A stretch of 64,000 bases of DNA from NCBI GenBank assembly GCA_013112685.1, contig JABFGC010000002.1, forward strand, positions 2,490,902-2,554,901, written 5' to 3'. Origin of the DNA: Chloroflexota bacterium. GTDB lineage: Bacteria > Chloroflexota > Anaerolineae > Anaerolineales > Villigracilaceae. Every line of letters starts with the position of its first letter. Position 1 is the stretch's first letter. Below the pieces are notes generated by a model, which worked only from the letters and a program-made list of their open reading frames with translations, did not search any database and was not told the origin of the DNA. The translations under genes and the position numbers were made by a program. Below, piece by piece: positions 46,251-54,956 of this stretch.

Positions 46251-47305
46251 CTATCCTTTCTTCCAATTCTCCGGTCGCAGTGACCGCACCGCCGCGCCCG
46301 CCTGCCACATTTCCGAGTTGCGGATGGCAGCCAGTTCCTTTTCCAGTTGTTCGCGGTAATCCGGTTTGCTGTTGGCTTCGAGCGTGATGCGGGCTTCGTT
46401 GCCTGAAACGACGCTTTGATACAAATCGTCGAATACGGGCGCGACCGCATCGCGGAATTTATCCTTCCAATCCAGCGCGCCGCGTTGGGCGGTGGTGGAA
46501 CAGTTGGCGTACATGTAGTCCATGCCGTTCTCGCCGACGAGTCGAATCAGCGATTGAGTCAACTCTTCGACGGTTTCGTTGAATGCTTCGGAGGGTGAAT
46601 GTCCGTTTTTGCGGAGGACGTTGTACTGCGCCTCCATAATCGCCGACAACGCGCCAATCAGCACGCCGCGTTCACCCGTCAGGTCGCTGTAGACTTCGTT
46701 CTTGAAGGTGGTCGGAAACAAATAGCCCGCGCCGATGGCGATGCCCAAAGCGATGGTGCGCTCATAGGCGCGACCCGTTGAGTCCTGGTGAACCGCAAAA
46801 CTGGCGTTGATGCCTGAACCATCGAGAAAATTCCTGCGGACGCTGCGACCCGCTCCCTTCGGCGCGACCAGCGCCACGTCCACGTGCGGAGGCGGGATAA
46901 CGCCCGTATCGTCCTTGAACGTGACCGAGAAGCCGTGCGAGAAGTACAGCATGTCCCCTTCGTTGAGATTTTCCACAATCTTCGACCACTGCGAACGCTG
47001 TCCCGCATCGGACAAAAGATATTGAACAATTGTGCCTCTCTCTGCCGCTTCCTCCACCGAGAACAGCGTCTCGCCGGAACCCAGCCGTCGGCAATCGCCT
47101 TATCCCAGTTCTTCGTCCCCGCGCGCTGACCGATGATGACCTTGACGCCGTTGTCGCGCATGTTCAGCGCCTGCGCGGGTCCCTGCACGCCGTAGCCAAG
47201 AACTGCCACGACCTCATCCTTCAACACCTCCCGCGCCTTCTCCAACGGGAATTCATCGCGCGTAACGACTTCCTCTTCCACACCGCCGAAGTTAATCTTT
47301 GCCAT
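46251..47305 (-). CDS. ilvC: ketol-acid reductoisomerase, yeast Ilv5-like type, frameshifted
   Basis: About 351 residues. VVAVLGYGVQGPAQALNMRD is the Rossmann motif with the GQRAGTKNWDKA loop. The rest follows the fungal-type pattern: RRNFLDGSGINASFAVHQDS, TTFKNEVYSDLTGERGVLIG, NGHSPSEAFNETVEELTQSL, STTAQRGALDW, and SLRPENW. A lost G near 47081 breaks the frame (corrected GWVPGETLFSVEEAAERGT). Isomerises and reduces acetolactate and acetohydroxybutyrate. Confidence 0.9.
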
Positions 47306-47324
47306 AGTTGTTTGCTCCTGGTTG

Positions 47325-47430
47325 TTTATGTAGATATGTACACACGTGGACAAGTAGACAGGTAGACACGGAATACGCAACACTCACCACGCAGCACGTG
47401 TTTACCTATGTACCTATTTCTCTGTTTACT
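47325..47430. repeat. spacer repeat, family H
   Basis: TATGTACACACGTGGACAAG, TAGACAGGTAGACACGG, then CACGTGTTTACCTATGTACC. Imperfect dyad built of GTACAC/GTAGAC words. Confidence 0.55.
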
Positions 47431-47433
47431 TCC

Positions 47434-47994
47434 TCACGGCGCCATCTCCGCCAATTCCATCACATCCTCATAGCGGTTGCCGTTCGTCCCAGCCACGCGG
47501 CGGACTCCATCGTTGACTCCGCGCGTCATCGAGACTTGACCCGTGCGAACCATCTCCACGATTCCAATCGGACGAAGCAACTCAATCATCCCCTCGATTT
47601 TGTCCTCCGTCCCTGTGATTTCGACAACAACTGAATCGGGAGCCACGTCCACGATGCGGGCGCGGAAGATTTCAGCCAGCCCATTGACCTCGGCACGCCG
47701 TTCGGGTCCGACGCGGACTTTGATCAGAGCCAGGTCGCGGGTCACAGTGGGTTGACGCGTGACGTCCTGCACATCAATCACATTGACTAGTTTATAAAGA
47801 TTCGCTTCGATGCGATGCGCGTCCACGTCCCCATTCGGGCAATCCACCACGATGGTCATACGCGTGACATCGGGATTTTCCGTCGTCCCCGCGTTGATAG
47901 ACTCGATGTTGAAATTGCGGCGGCGAAACAACGAAGCCACGCGGTTCAAGACGCCAGGTTTGTTTTCCACTAATGCGATGAAGGTGTAGTTCAT
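47434..47994 (-). CDS. ilvN: acetolactate synthase small (regulatory) subunit
   Basis: 186 residues from ATG 47994. NYTFIALVENKPGVLNRVAS and FRRRNFNIESINAGTTENPD form the ACT domain that binds valine; a second ACT-like domain follows (LALIKVRVGPERRAEVNGLA). Regulates the IlvB catalytic subunit. The upstream in-frame extension lies in a family B repeat and is rejected. The gene is also called ilvH. Confidence 0.93.
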   Translation of the reverse strand: MNYTFIALVENKPGVLNRVASLFRRRNFNIESINAGTTENPDVTRMTIVVDCPNGDVDAHRIEANLYKLVNVIDVQDVTRQPTVTRDLALIKVRVGPERRAEVNGLAEIFRARIVDVAPDSVVVEITGTEDKIEGMIELLRPIGIVEMVRTGQVSMTRGVNDGVRRVAGTNGNRYEDVMELAEMAP

Positions 47995-48009
47995 TTCAAT
48001 TCTCCAATT

Positions 48010-48121
48010 CTCATCATGTCGTTGCGAGGGCGTTCGTTGCCCGAAGCAATCTCCTGTTATCAAGGTATTCCTGGCTAGAGGAGATTGCTTCGTCGTCGCT
48101 TCGCTCCTCCTCGCAATGACA
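48010..48121. repeat. palindromic repeat, family B, intact copy
   Basis: Arms CATGTCGTTGCGAGGGCG and CTCCTCCTCGCAATGACAT, inner arms CCCGAAGCAATCTCC and GGAGATTGCTTCGTC. About 110 bases, non-coding. Confidence 0.75.
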
Positions 48122-49806
48122 TTATGCTTTCACTGGTCTCCGTATCATCTCATGCAATGCCGCGCCTTGCGGGACCATCGGGTAGACGGCGTCCTCCTTT
48201 TCCACTTTGAACTCGAGCACCACGGGACCCCTCGGTCTGGCGCGCCCATGCGATGGCTTCGTCCACTTCCTCACGTTTGGTCACGCGCCGCGCCGGGACG
48301 CCGTGCGCTTCGGCAAGTTTGACAAAATCAGGCGTGAGCATGTTGACCGCGGAGTAACGTTTCTCGAAGAAGAACTCCTGCCATTGCCGCACCATGCCGA
48401 GGAAATTGTTGTTCATGATGGCGACTTTGACGTTCGCGCCCTCCTGCACGGCAGTCGTCAACTCGGCGGCGGTCATTTGGAATCCGCCGTCGCCGGCGAT
48501 TGCCCAAATCTCCGGTCTTTCGCCGCGAACCACGCGCCGATGGCGGAGGGGAGCCAAAGCCCATCGTCCCCGCGCCGCCCGATGTGATCCAGCGATTCGG
48601 TTTTTCCAGTTGATAGTATTGCGCCGCCCACATCTGGTGCTGACCCACGTCCGTGGTCACGATGGCGTTGCCGCCCGTCGCTTTCCAAATATCGGCGACG
48701 AGATGCGCCACATACAACTTGCCATCGTCCTCCCAGTTCATGATCGAGCGCGAGTCGGCTTCGTTCTTCCAGCCTTGAATCTCTTCCAGCCATTCGTCGT
48801 GGTCGTATTCATCCACCAACGGAATCAAATCGGTCAGCACGGTTTTCAAATCACCGACGAGCGGAACATCCACAAAAACGTTTTTATGAATCTCGGAGGA
48901 ATCAATCTCGATGTGAATTTTCTTTGCCTTCGGCGCGTAGGTCTTGAGCGTGCCGGTCACGCGGTCATCGAAGCGCATCCCGAACGCCAGAATCAAATCC
49001 GAGTTTTGAATCGCCATGTTGGTGTAGGCCTCGCCGTGCATGCCCATCATGCCCAGGCTCAACGGATGCGACGCCGGGAACGCGCCCAGCCCCAGCGGCG
49101 TGCTTGCCACCGGCGTCTGCGTCTTGACCGCGAATTGCATCAACTCCTCTTCCGCCTTGGACATGATCACGCCGTGTCCGCACAGGATGATCGGCTTCTT
49201 CGCCCGCTCGATCAACCCAACCGCCTGATCCAACAGTGCACGCGGCGAGCGCGTCACCGGCTGGTAGCCGGGCAGTTTCACTTCTTCGGGATACACAAAC
49301 TCACACGACTCCACCTGCGCGTTCTTGCAAATGTCAATCAACACGGGGACCCGGTCTCCCGCCGCGCGCAATGTAGAATGCCTCGCGGATCGTCTCCGCG
49401 ATCTGGTCAGCGCGCGTCACGAGATAATTGTGTTTCGTGATCGGCGGCGTGATACCGGTCACATCCGTCTCCGGAACGCGTCGCCGCCGATGAGATGCGC
49501 CGCGACCTGTCCCGTGATAAACACAACCGGAACCGAATCCATCATCGCGGTGGCGATGCCCGTCACGAGATTCGTCGCGCCGGGACCCGAGGTCGCCATC
49601 GCCACGCCCACCTTCCCCAAAGCGCGCGCGTATCCATCCGCCATGTGCGCGCCACCCTGCTCGTGGCGCACCAGCACGTGATGCACAGGGTAATTCAGCA
49701 TCGCGTCATAAATCGGCATGTTCGCGCCGCCGGGGTAGCCGAAGACCACTTCCACACCTTCGCGCACCAAACATTCCCAAACAATTTCTGCGCCTTTTTT
49801 CTTCAT
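48122..49806 (-). CDS. ilvB: acetolactate synthase large (catalytic) subunit, about five frameshifts
   Basis: About 561 residues when rejoined. ThDP-dependent condensation of two pyruvates, or pyruvate with 2-oxobutyrate. VVFGYPGGANMPIYDAML, LVRHEQGGAHMADGYARA, GVAMATSGPGATNLVTGIAT, then after breaks ALLDQAVGLIERAKKPIILC, TTDVGQHQMWAAQYY, and WAIAGDGGFQMTAAELTTAV (ThDP site), and the end YPMVPQGAALHEMI. Breaks near 49474, 49366, 48562, 48525 and 48226, all single-base. Stop TAA at 48124-48122. Confidence 0.87.
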
Positions 49807-49817
49807 TCGCTCTCCTT

Positions 49818-49915
49818 TATGTCATTGCGAGGACGCTCTTGCTCTTTGTCCGAAGCAATCTCCAACTCGATGAGGGGATTGCTTCGTCGGGAAGAGCACC
49901 CTCCTCGCAATGACA
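49818..49915. repeat. palindromic repeat, family B, intact copy
   Basis: Arms ATGTCATTGCGAGGACGCTC and GAGCACCCTCCTCGCAATGA, inner arms GAAGCAATCTCC and GGGGATTGCTTCG. Lies between ilvD and ilvB. Confidence 0.78.
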
Positions 49916-51583
49916 TCAAATTTTTAAAACCGCTCCCGTATCCGCGCTGGTGACAAAATATGAATATCGCTTCAACCATTTCGATGTGACTTTGGACTCG
50001 AACGGAGGCAGCGCCGCGAGCCGACTCTGAATCTCCGCCTCGCTCAACCTGACGTTGAGGCTGCGCGCCACCAAATCAATCTGGATCACATCCCCAGCAC
50101 GGAGCGCCGCAATCGGACCTCGTGCCGCCGCTTCCGGCGAGACGTGACCGATGCACGCGCCGCGCGTCCCGCCGCTGAAGCGACCGTCCGTGATCAACGC
50201 CACCTTGTCGCCGAGTCCCTGACCCATGATTGCAGACGTGGGTGACAACATCTCCTGCATCCCAGGTCCACCCTTCGGACCTTCATAACGCACAACGACA
50301 CAATCTCCCGCCTTGACCTTGCCCGCCAAAATTCCAGCCATCGCTTCCTCCTGCGATTCAAAAATCACCGCAGGACCTGCGAACTTCATCATCGCTTCAC
50401 TGACTCCGCCCACCTTCACTACCGCGCCCTTCGGAGCGAGATTGCCAAATAGAATTGCCAACCCGCCGCGCTTGGAATGCGCGTTGTCGTACCGTCGAAT
50501 AACCTCTTCGTCTTTGATGTCGCAGCCTTGAATCGATTCCCCCAGAGTCTTGCCTGTCACTGTGATACGGTCAAAATGCAACATGCCCGTCCCCCACTGG
50601 ATTTCGTTCATTATCGCAGGGATGCCGCCCGCGCGATGGACATCCTCCATGTGCCACTTGCCCGCCGGGCTCACTTTGCAGATGTGAGGTACTTTGTCTG
50701 CGACAGAATTAATTCTTTCCAGCGGATAGTCCACGCCGGCTTCGTTCGCCAATGCCAGCGTATGAAGAACCGTATTCGTCGAGCCGCCCATCGCCATATC
50801 GAGTGCAAACGCGTCGTCAATCGCTTCGGCGGTCACGATATCGCGCGGCTTGAGGTCGCGTTCGATAAGGGTCATGATTTGAGCGGCGGCAGTCCGCGCT
50901 AAATCTTCGCGTTCTTTTGTTTTGGCTAAGGCTGAACCGTTATACGGCAGCGCAAGTCCGATCGCTTCCATGAGACAGTTCATCGAGTTCGCAGTAAACA
51001 TCCCTGAGCACGAACCACAGGAGGGACAGGCAAATTTTTCGAGAGTTGTCAGTCGTCTATCGTCAATCTTTCCGGCTGAATACGCCCCCACGCCTTCGAA
51101 CACGGAGATCAGGTCAATCGTCTCGCCTTCGGGAGTCATGCCTGCTTTCATCGCGCCACCCGAAACAAATATGGTCGGGATGTTCACACGCATCGCGGCG
51201 AGCAGCATCCCAGGAACAATCTTGTCGCAGTTCGGAATGCAGACCATGGCGTCGAAGCGATGCGCCTCGATCATCGTCTCGACGCAATCCGCGATCAGTT
51301 CCCGCGACGGAAGCGAGTACTTCATCCCCATGTGACCCATAGCGATGCCGTCGTCCACGCCGATGGTGTTGAACTCGAACGGCACCGCCCCCGCCGCACG
51401 GACGGCATCCTTCACCAGTTTGCCGAATTCCTGTAAATGCACGTGCCCGGGCACCACGTCCACATATGAGTTGACGATGGCAACGAACGGCTTATTGAAA
51501 TCCTCGTCCTGCAAACCGGTCGCGCGCAACAAGGCGCGATGCGGCGCTTTTTCGTATCCTTTTTTGACGGTGTCGGAACGCAT
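49916..51583 (-). CDS. ilvD: dihydroxy-acid dehydratase
   Basis: 555 residues. HRALLRATGLQDEDFNKPF at the start, CIPNCDKIVPGMLLAAMRVN and CPSCGSCSGMFTANSMNCL with the Fe-S cysteines, and VALITDGRFSGGTRGACIGH are diagnostic. Dehydrates the dihydroxy acids of valine and isoleucine synthesis. AAGGAGACCC precedes the ATG. It is the first structural gene behind the attenuator leader. The whole frame is intact. Confidence 0.95.
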   Translation of the reverse strand: MRSDTVKKGYEKAPHRALLRATGLQDEDFNKPFVAIVNSYVDVVPGHVHLQEFGKLVKDAVRAAGAVPFEFNTIGVDDGIAMGHMGMKYSLPSRELIADCVETMIEAHRFDAMVCIPNCDKIVPGMLLAAMRVNIPTIFVSGGAMKAGMTPEGETIDLISVFEGVGAYSAGKIDDRRLTTLEKFACPSCGSCSGMFTANSMNCLMEAIGLALPYNGSALAKTKEREDLARTAAAQIMTLIERDLKPRDIVTAEAIDDAFALDMAMGGSTNTVLHTLALANEAGVDYPLERINSVADKVPHICKVSPAGKWHMEDVHRAGGIPAIMNEIQWGTGMLHFDRITVTGKTLGESIQGCDIKDEEVIRRYDNAHSKRGGLAILFGNLAPKGAVVKVGGVSEAMMKFAGPAVIFESQEEAMAGILAGKVKAGDCVVVRYEGPKGGPGMQEMLSPTSAIMGQGLGDKVALITDGRFSGGTRGACIGHVSPEAAARGPIAALRAGDVIQIDLVARSLNVRLSEAEIQSRLAALPPFESKVTSKWLKRYSYFVTSADTGAVLKI

Positions 51584-51597
51584 GGGTCTCCTTGAAA

Positions 51598-51695
51598 GAG
51601 ACCTGACATGTCTCCGCGAGGAGCTGGTCGTTAGTTGTCTTTGTCCACGCTATGACTGTTGAAGGCAGCGGCGCGGATAAGACATGTCAGGTCTT
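51598..51695 (-). promoter_or_regulatory. long-range inverted repeat in the ilvD leader
   Basis: AGACCTGACATGTC (from 51598) and GACATGTCAGGTCT (ending about 51695) are perfect reverse complements, about 70 bases apart. One arm ends a few bases from the ilvD Shine-Dalgarno sequence. Each arm also contains the 8-base palindrome GACATGTC. It could be an RNA switch affecting translation or a protein operator. Confidence 0.5.
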
Positions 51696-51707
51696 GAATT
51701 TGGTAAC

Positions 51708-51736
51708 AAAAAAGCCGCCCGTGGTTAGGGCGGCTC
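51708..51736 (-). terminator. attenuator terminator of the ilv-leu locus
   Basis: On the minus strand GCCGCCC and GGGCGGC pair over TAACCAC and are followed by TTTTTTG. It begins about 25 bases after the stop of the leader peptide and precedes ilvD, the position of a transcription attenuator. Confidence 0.78.
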
Positions 51737-51758
51737 TTTGCATTTGCCTGGGTGTGTG

Positions 51759-51863
51759 TTATTTTCTCACTCTCACCGGCGCCATCCTAACCGAAAATAG
51801 ATCCTTGATAATAAGGACCGCAATCAGGATGACAATAAGGGAGAGGGAGAAGGTGGCGTTCAT
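51759..51863 (-). CDS. branched-chain-residue-rich leader peptide (ilvL-like)
   Basis: 34 codons starting at ATG 51863. The middle, SLIVILIAVLII, has 11 Leu, Ile or Val residues out of 12 after the serine (with one Ala), and another Leu and four Val follow. It lies between a near-consensus promoter and a terminator hairpin. This matches attenuation leader peptides, where slow decoding of Leu/Ile/Val codons lets RNA polymerase read through. Too short for usual gene calls; not similar to a known ilvL beyond composition, as far as can be seen by eye. Confidence 0.72.
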   Translation of the reverse strand: MNATFSLSLIVILIAVLIIKDLFSVRMAPVRVRK

Positions 51864-51885
51864 CTGGCTTTGGGTATTTCGCCCG

Positions 51886-51913
51886 ATTATAGGCAGAAAC
51901 GGAAATAAGTCAA
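51886..51913 (-). promoter_or_regulatory. sigma-70-type promoter of the ilv-leu locus
   Basis: On the minus strand: -35 TTGACT at 51913-51908, 16-base spacer, perfect -10 TATAAT at 51891-51886. Start of transcription is expected near 51879, about 16 bases before the leader ATG. From 51914 to 52099 I see no further gene or clear signal. Confidence 0.78.
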
Positions 51914-52099
51914 GAGGGAATTGTAGGATTCGGAGAAGCCATGCCGGACATCAACGCAAACAGACAAAACACTCCTGTTTTTTCACAGACCCATGGCAGA
52001 GTCGCATCCAAACTAAAGGGTTTGAGGCGTCAATTTACAATGCGCCGCCGTCAAGTGTGATATTGGTACGACGATCTTTCCCTTTTCCGCTGCTCCCAC

Positions 52100-53512
52100 C
52101 TACCGATTTTGATTCAACGGCGGGATGTTCTGATTAAGGCAAAAGAGATTATCGGGATCGTAGCGGGACTTGATCTCTTGAAGTCGCTTCCACGCGGACC
52201 CGGGGTATGCCGCGCGGACCCGAGCCTCTCCCTCGTCTCCGAGGAAGTTGACGTACGCACCCTTGTCGCTTTGCTCGATTGCGCTCTGAAATTCACTCAC
52301 CCACGCTTCGTGTACTGATTTATCTTCAGGCTTTTCATAGAGCGCGGCAAGGTTCGCCATGATTCTTGAATTGCGATGCGCGAAGGCGGTCGCATCCACC
52401 GGGACGCGCGCCATCGCTCCGCCCAGCACGCGGAGTTGATTCACTGCCATCATTGCCGTGGATGATCCCGGGCGATCCAAAATCGTTTCCGCCACTGGCC
52501 GATCCACGCGGTCGAGGAACATTGTCCGCGCGGCGGCGACGGGATGATACCCGCCTTCGTCGGGCAGATAGATTTCGGGATAACTCATCGGTTTGAGCAT
52601 GTCGGCGAGAGGCGCGGCAAGTTTGCGGAAGGGGGCAAGGACCTGCTCACCTTTGGCAGGATCGCCCGCGTACACCATGATCGCCCACACGACCATCCTG
52701 CCGTGATGCTCCGGGGATAAAAACGGCATCGGCGGCGCGGGCATGATATTTACGATGCCGGATAATTCGTCGGGAGCCGAATCAGCCTCCCCGATGAAAG
52801 AGGCGATCACGTCCGCTGTGGCAGGCAGGAACAACATCCCGCCGTACACCTGATTCACGTCATGCAGTTGGAATTTGAAACGAGTCGCAACGCCGAAGTT
52901 TCCGCCTCCGCCGCGGATCGCCCAGAAGAGGTCCGCGTGAGAACTGTCGTCCGCGTAAAGAAGTTGACCATCCGCCGTCACCACTTCCGCGGCGAGCAGG
53001 CTGTCAATTGTCAACCCATATTTGCGGACGAGATAGCCAACGCCGCCGCCGAGCGTGATGCCGCCAAGACCCACCGAGCCGGTATCGCCAAAGCCGACGG
53101 CAAGCCCGTGCGCACCTGCCGCCGTTGTGAATTCCCCGGCGGTCATGCCGGTCTCCACCCAGGCAGTGCGTTTTTCGGCATCAATCTCCAACTTTTTCAT
53201 ATCACCCAGGCCCAGCACGACGCCGCCCTCGGTGACGCTGTGACCCGCACTGCTGTGACCGCCGGCGCGGACGGCGAGTTCCAGTCCGTTCTCGCGCGCC
53301 AATGAAACGACGCGGGCTGCGTCGCCCGCATCCGCCACTTTGATGATCGCCATGGGGCGGCGGTCAATTCCGCCGTAGAAAGTGGCGCGCGCCTGCTCGT
53401 ATCGTGAGTCGTCCGGGGTGATGACGCGGCCGTTGAAAAGGGCGCGCAGGTCCGAGGTCGAGAGGGAGGCGGGCTCTGTATCCAGCGCAGTGAAAACTTT
53501 TTTCGTCTTCAT
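52100..53512 (-). CDS. FAD-binding oxidoreductase, berberine-bridge-enzyme-like
   Basis: 470 residues of the PCMH/BBE flavoprotein family. ELAVRAGGHSSAGHSVTEGG carries the histidine that is covalently linked to FAD in this family. GFGDTGSVGLGGITLGGGVG and FWAIRGGGGNFGVATRFKF are FAD-domain motifs, and the C-terminal BBE segment is RYDPDNLFCLNQNIPP. Likely oxidises a sugar or secondary metabolite; substrate unknown. GGAG precedes the ATG. Confidence 0.87.
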   Translation of the reverse strand: MKTKKVFTALDTEPASLSTSDLRALFNGRVITPDDSRYEQARATFYGGIDRRPMAIIKVADAGDAARVVSLARENGLELAVRAGGHSSAGHSVTEGGVVLGLGDMKKLEIDAEKRTAWVETGMTAGEFTTAAGAHGLAVGFGDTGSVGLGGITLGGGVGYLVRKYGLTIDSLLAAEVVTADGQLLYADDSSHADLFWAIRGGGGNFGVATRFKFQLHDVNQVYGGMLFLPATADVIASFIGEADSAPDELSGIVNIMPAPPMPFLSPEHHGRMVVWAIMVYAGDPAKGEQVLAPFRKLAAPLADMLKPMSYPEIYLPDEGGYHPVAAARTMFLDRVDRPVAETILDRPGSSTAMMAVNQLRVLGGAMARVPVDATAFAHRNSRIMANLAALYEKPEDKSVHEAWVSEFQSAIEQSDKGAYVNFLGDEGEARVRAAYPGSAWKRLQEIKSRYDPDNLFCLNQNIPPLNQNR

Positions 53513-53676
53513 GATATTTCTCCAATACTAAAAGGTTTCTTCTCGATTGTCTGCCTTCAGGAATAAAGCGGAGGGGCGAGGGCAGGGCTTTGCCACTCCG
53601 TTTGCAATTTGCCCCGTATTTTAGAACATTAATTCTAAGTCGTCAAGTTGGGCTTCGAGGAAATGACCCCAGCCCT

Positions 53677-54054
53677 TTATTTGGGCGATCTCAGGAACTG
53701 AAAATAACCGAATGCAACGACAAGGAAAAGATAAACCGCCGTTATCACATAGCCAAACCAGCCCATGACGCCGGTCAGCGTGGCGCGCAGGGCGATCACG
53801 GTGCCGATCACCCCTGCAAGGAAATTGCCCGTGTTGATCGCGCCGGTCGCTTTGGGGTCGGTCACGTCGCGGGCAAGCAGGGTCGTCACGCCGCCCACGA
53901 CCAACTCCACAGCGATGAGTTGCGCCAGCGTCCGCGCGTCCGCCGTATTGTCCATGCCCATGAGACCGAGCAGGAAGGGACTCACCAGGAAAAAGCCGAG
54001 CGCAAAGCCAAGCGACACCACGGTATTGAGCAGATACAAATTTCGCAGGTTCAT
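53677..54054 (-). CDS. four-helix membrane protein of unknown function
   Basis: 125 residues with four hydrophobic helices (about 8-32, 43-62, 74-92, 97-118). Basic C-terminus. No motif recognised. GAGAAT precedes the ATG. It stands alone between the FAD oxidoreductase and a repeat element. Confidence 0.55.
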   Translation of the reverse strand: MNLRNLYLLNTVVSLGFALGFFLVSPFLLGLMGMDNTADARTLAQLIAVELVVGGVTTLLARDVTDPKATGAINTGNFLAGVIGTVIALRATLTGVMGWFGYVITAVYLFLVVAFGYFQFLRSPK

Positions 54055-54159
54055 TGGATTCTCCTTGTGTGCAATTGTATATTTCTCTCTTTACCAACAC
54101 ATACCGACCGGAAAAGGTTCGTCTGCCTTTGAAAAAGAGTTTGTCGGTCTTTTTATGAA

Positions 54160-54294
54160 AATTTCACTGCCGCACAATGACCGAAATCGAACCGCCAAGT
54201 GCGCCAAGAAAACCTCGAAAAACTTGGCGCGCTTGGCGTCTAAGCCCCCAGAGTGGGGGTGGCGGTAAAGATTTTGAATGTACGGTAGCGAAAT
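54160..54294. repeat. MITE-like palindromic element, family C, copy 2
   Basis: Starts ATTTCACTGCCGCACAATG and ends TGTACGGTAGCGAAAT; inner AATCGAACCGCCAAG and GGCGGTAAAGATTTTG, as in copy 1 at 31083. It has an extra CCCCCAGAGTGGGGG hairpin. The rest of 54055-54388 contains nothing else recognised. Confidence 0.72.
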
Positions 54295-54388
54295 GAAAAC
54301 TATCCGTCGGCAGAGGCGAGCCGCCCGATGAGTCTGAAATCTCTGCGCCGTTCCAATGGACCGCCTCCGCGTGCGCCTGCCGTTATGC

Positions 54389-54856
54389 TCAACTCACCGC
54401 CTTCTTCACCAACGCGGCGATCTTCGCTTCTTCGGCGGCGGTCAACTTGATCAGCGCAAACGAGGCGGCCCACATATTGCCATCGTCAAGCTTCGCATCC
54501 GGCTGGAAGCCGAAGGTCGCATACCGCACGTTGAACTTGCTCGCCGCTTGAAAGAAGCAAATGACCTTGCCCTCCGCATTGGCGTAGGCGGGCATTCCAT
54601 ACCAGGTCTTCGGCATGAGTTCGGGCGCAGTTGACTTGATAAGTTCATGGATTCGCTTCGCCATCGAACGGTCTGGCTCTTTCATCTTTGCAATCGCTTC
54701 AAGCGCGGCTTTTTCCGCTTCTTCCTTGTTTGCGGCTTGTTTTCTCTCTTTGAGAGTTTCCTTCATCGCCGCTATTTCTTCCTTCGATAATCCCTTGTAG
54801 GTATTGCTGCTGGCGGCGCGCTTCGCAGGTTTTTTTGTTTCTTTCTTTGTGCTCAT
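54389..54856 (-). CDS. DUF1801-type protein with lysine/alanine-rich N-terminus
   Basis: 155 residues from ATG 54856 (GGAG upstream). A charged coiled N-terminal part (KKETKKPAKRAASS; KEEIAAMKETLKERKQAANK) precedes a DUF1801/YdhG-like domain (IHELIKSTAPELMPKTWYGM, KVICFFQAASKFNVRYATFG). Related proteins are called iron chaperones, with little evidence. It is divergent from the MarR gene and shares its operator region. Confidence 0.7.
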   Translation of the reverse strand: MSTKKETKKPAKRAASSNTYKGLSKEEIAAMKETLKERKQAANKEEAEKAALEAIAKMKEPDRSMAKRIHELIKSTAPELMPKTWYGMPAYANAEGKVICFFQAASKFNVRYATFGFQPDAKLDDGNMWAASFALIKLTAAEEAKIAALVKKAVS

Positions 54857-54909
54857 AAAAATCTCCTTATCAAAATCGGGCAGGCTTGACACCAAACCTA
54901 TTTAGTTAT

Positions 54910-54930
54910 ATAATAAAGATACTTTATTAT
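54910..54930. promoter_or_regulatory. perfect inverted repeat, probable MarR operator
   Basis: ATAATAAAG - ATA - CTTTATTAT, nine-base arms with a three-base centre. It lies in the AT-rich gap between two divergent genes, one encoding a MarR regulator, where such a repressor would bind. Confidence 0.65.
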
Positions 54931-54956
54931 AAAGATAATGTCAAGGGTAAATTTCT

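Noticed and set aside
48122..49806. ilvB as a decayed pseudogene
   Set aside because: All breaks are one-base shifts, and every domain motif including the ThDP site is kept; similar breaks occur in essential genes nearby.
51050..51090. Spacer-repeat insertion inside ilvD
   Set aside because: The DNA resembles the GTCTATCGTC family, but the protein there (KIDDRRLTTLEKFACPSC) has the normal IlvD length, so no insertion is needed.
51584..51720. T-box riboswitch upstream of ilvD
   Set aside because: No T-box antiterminator consensus (AGGGTGGNACCGCG-like) or specifier stem is seen; a leader peptide with branched-chain codons explains the terminator better.
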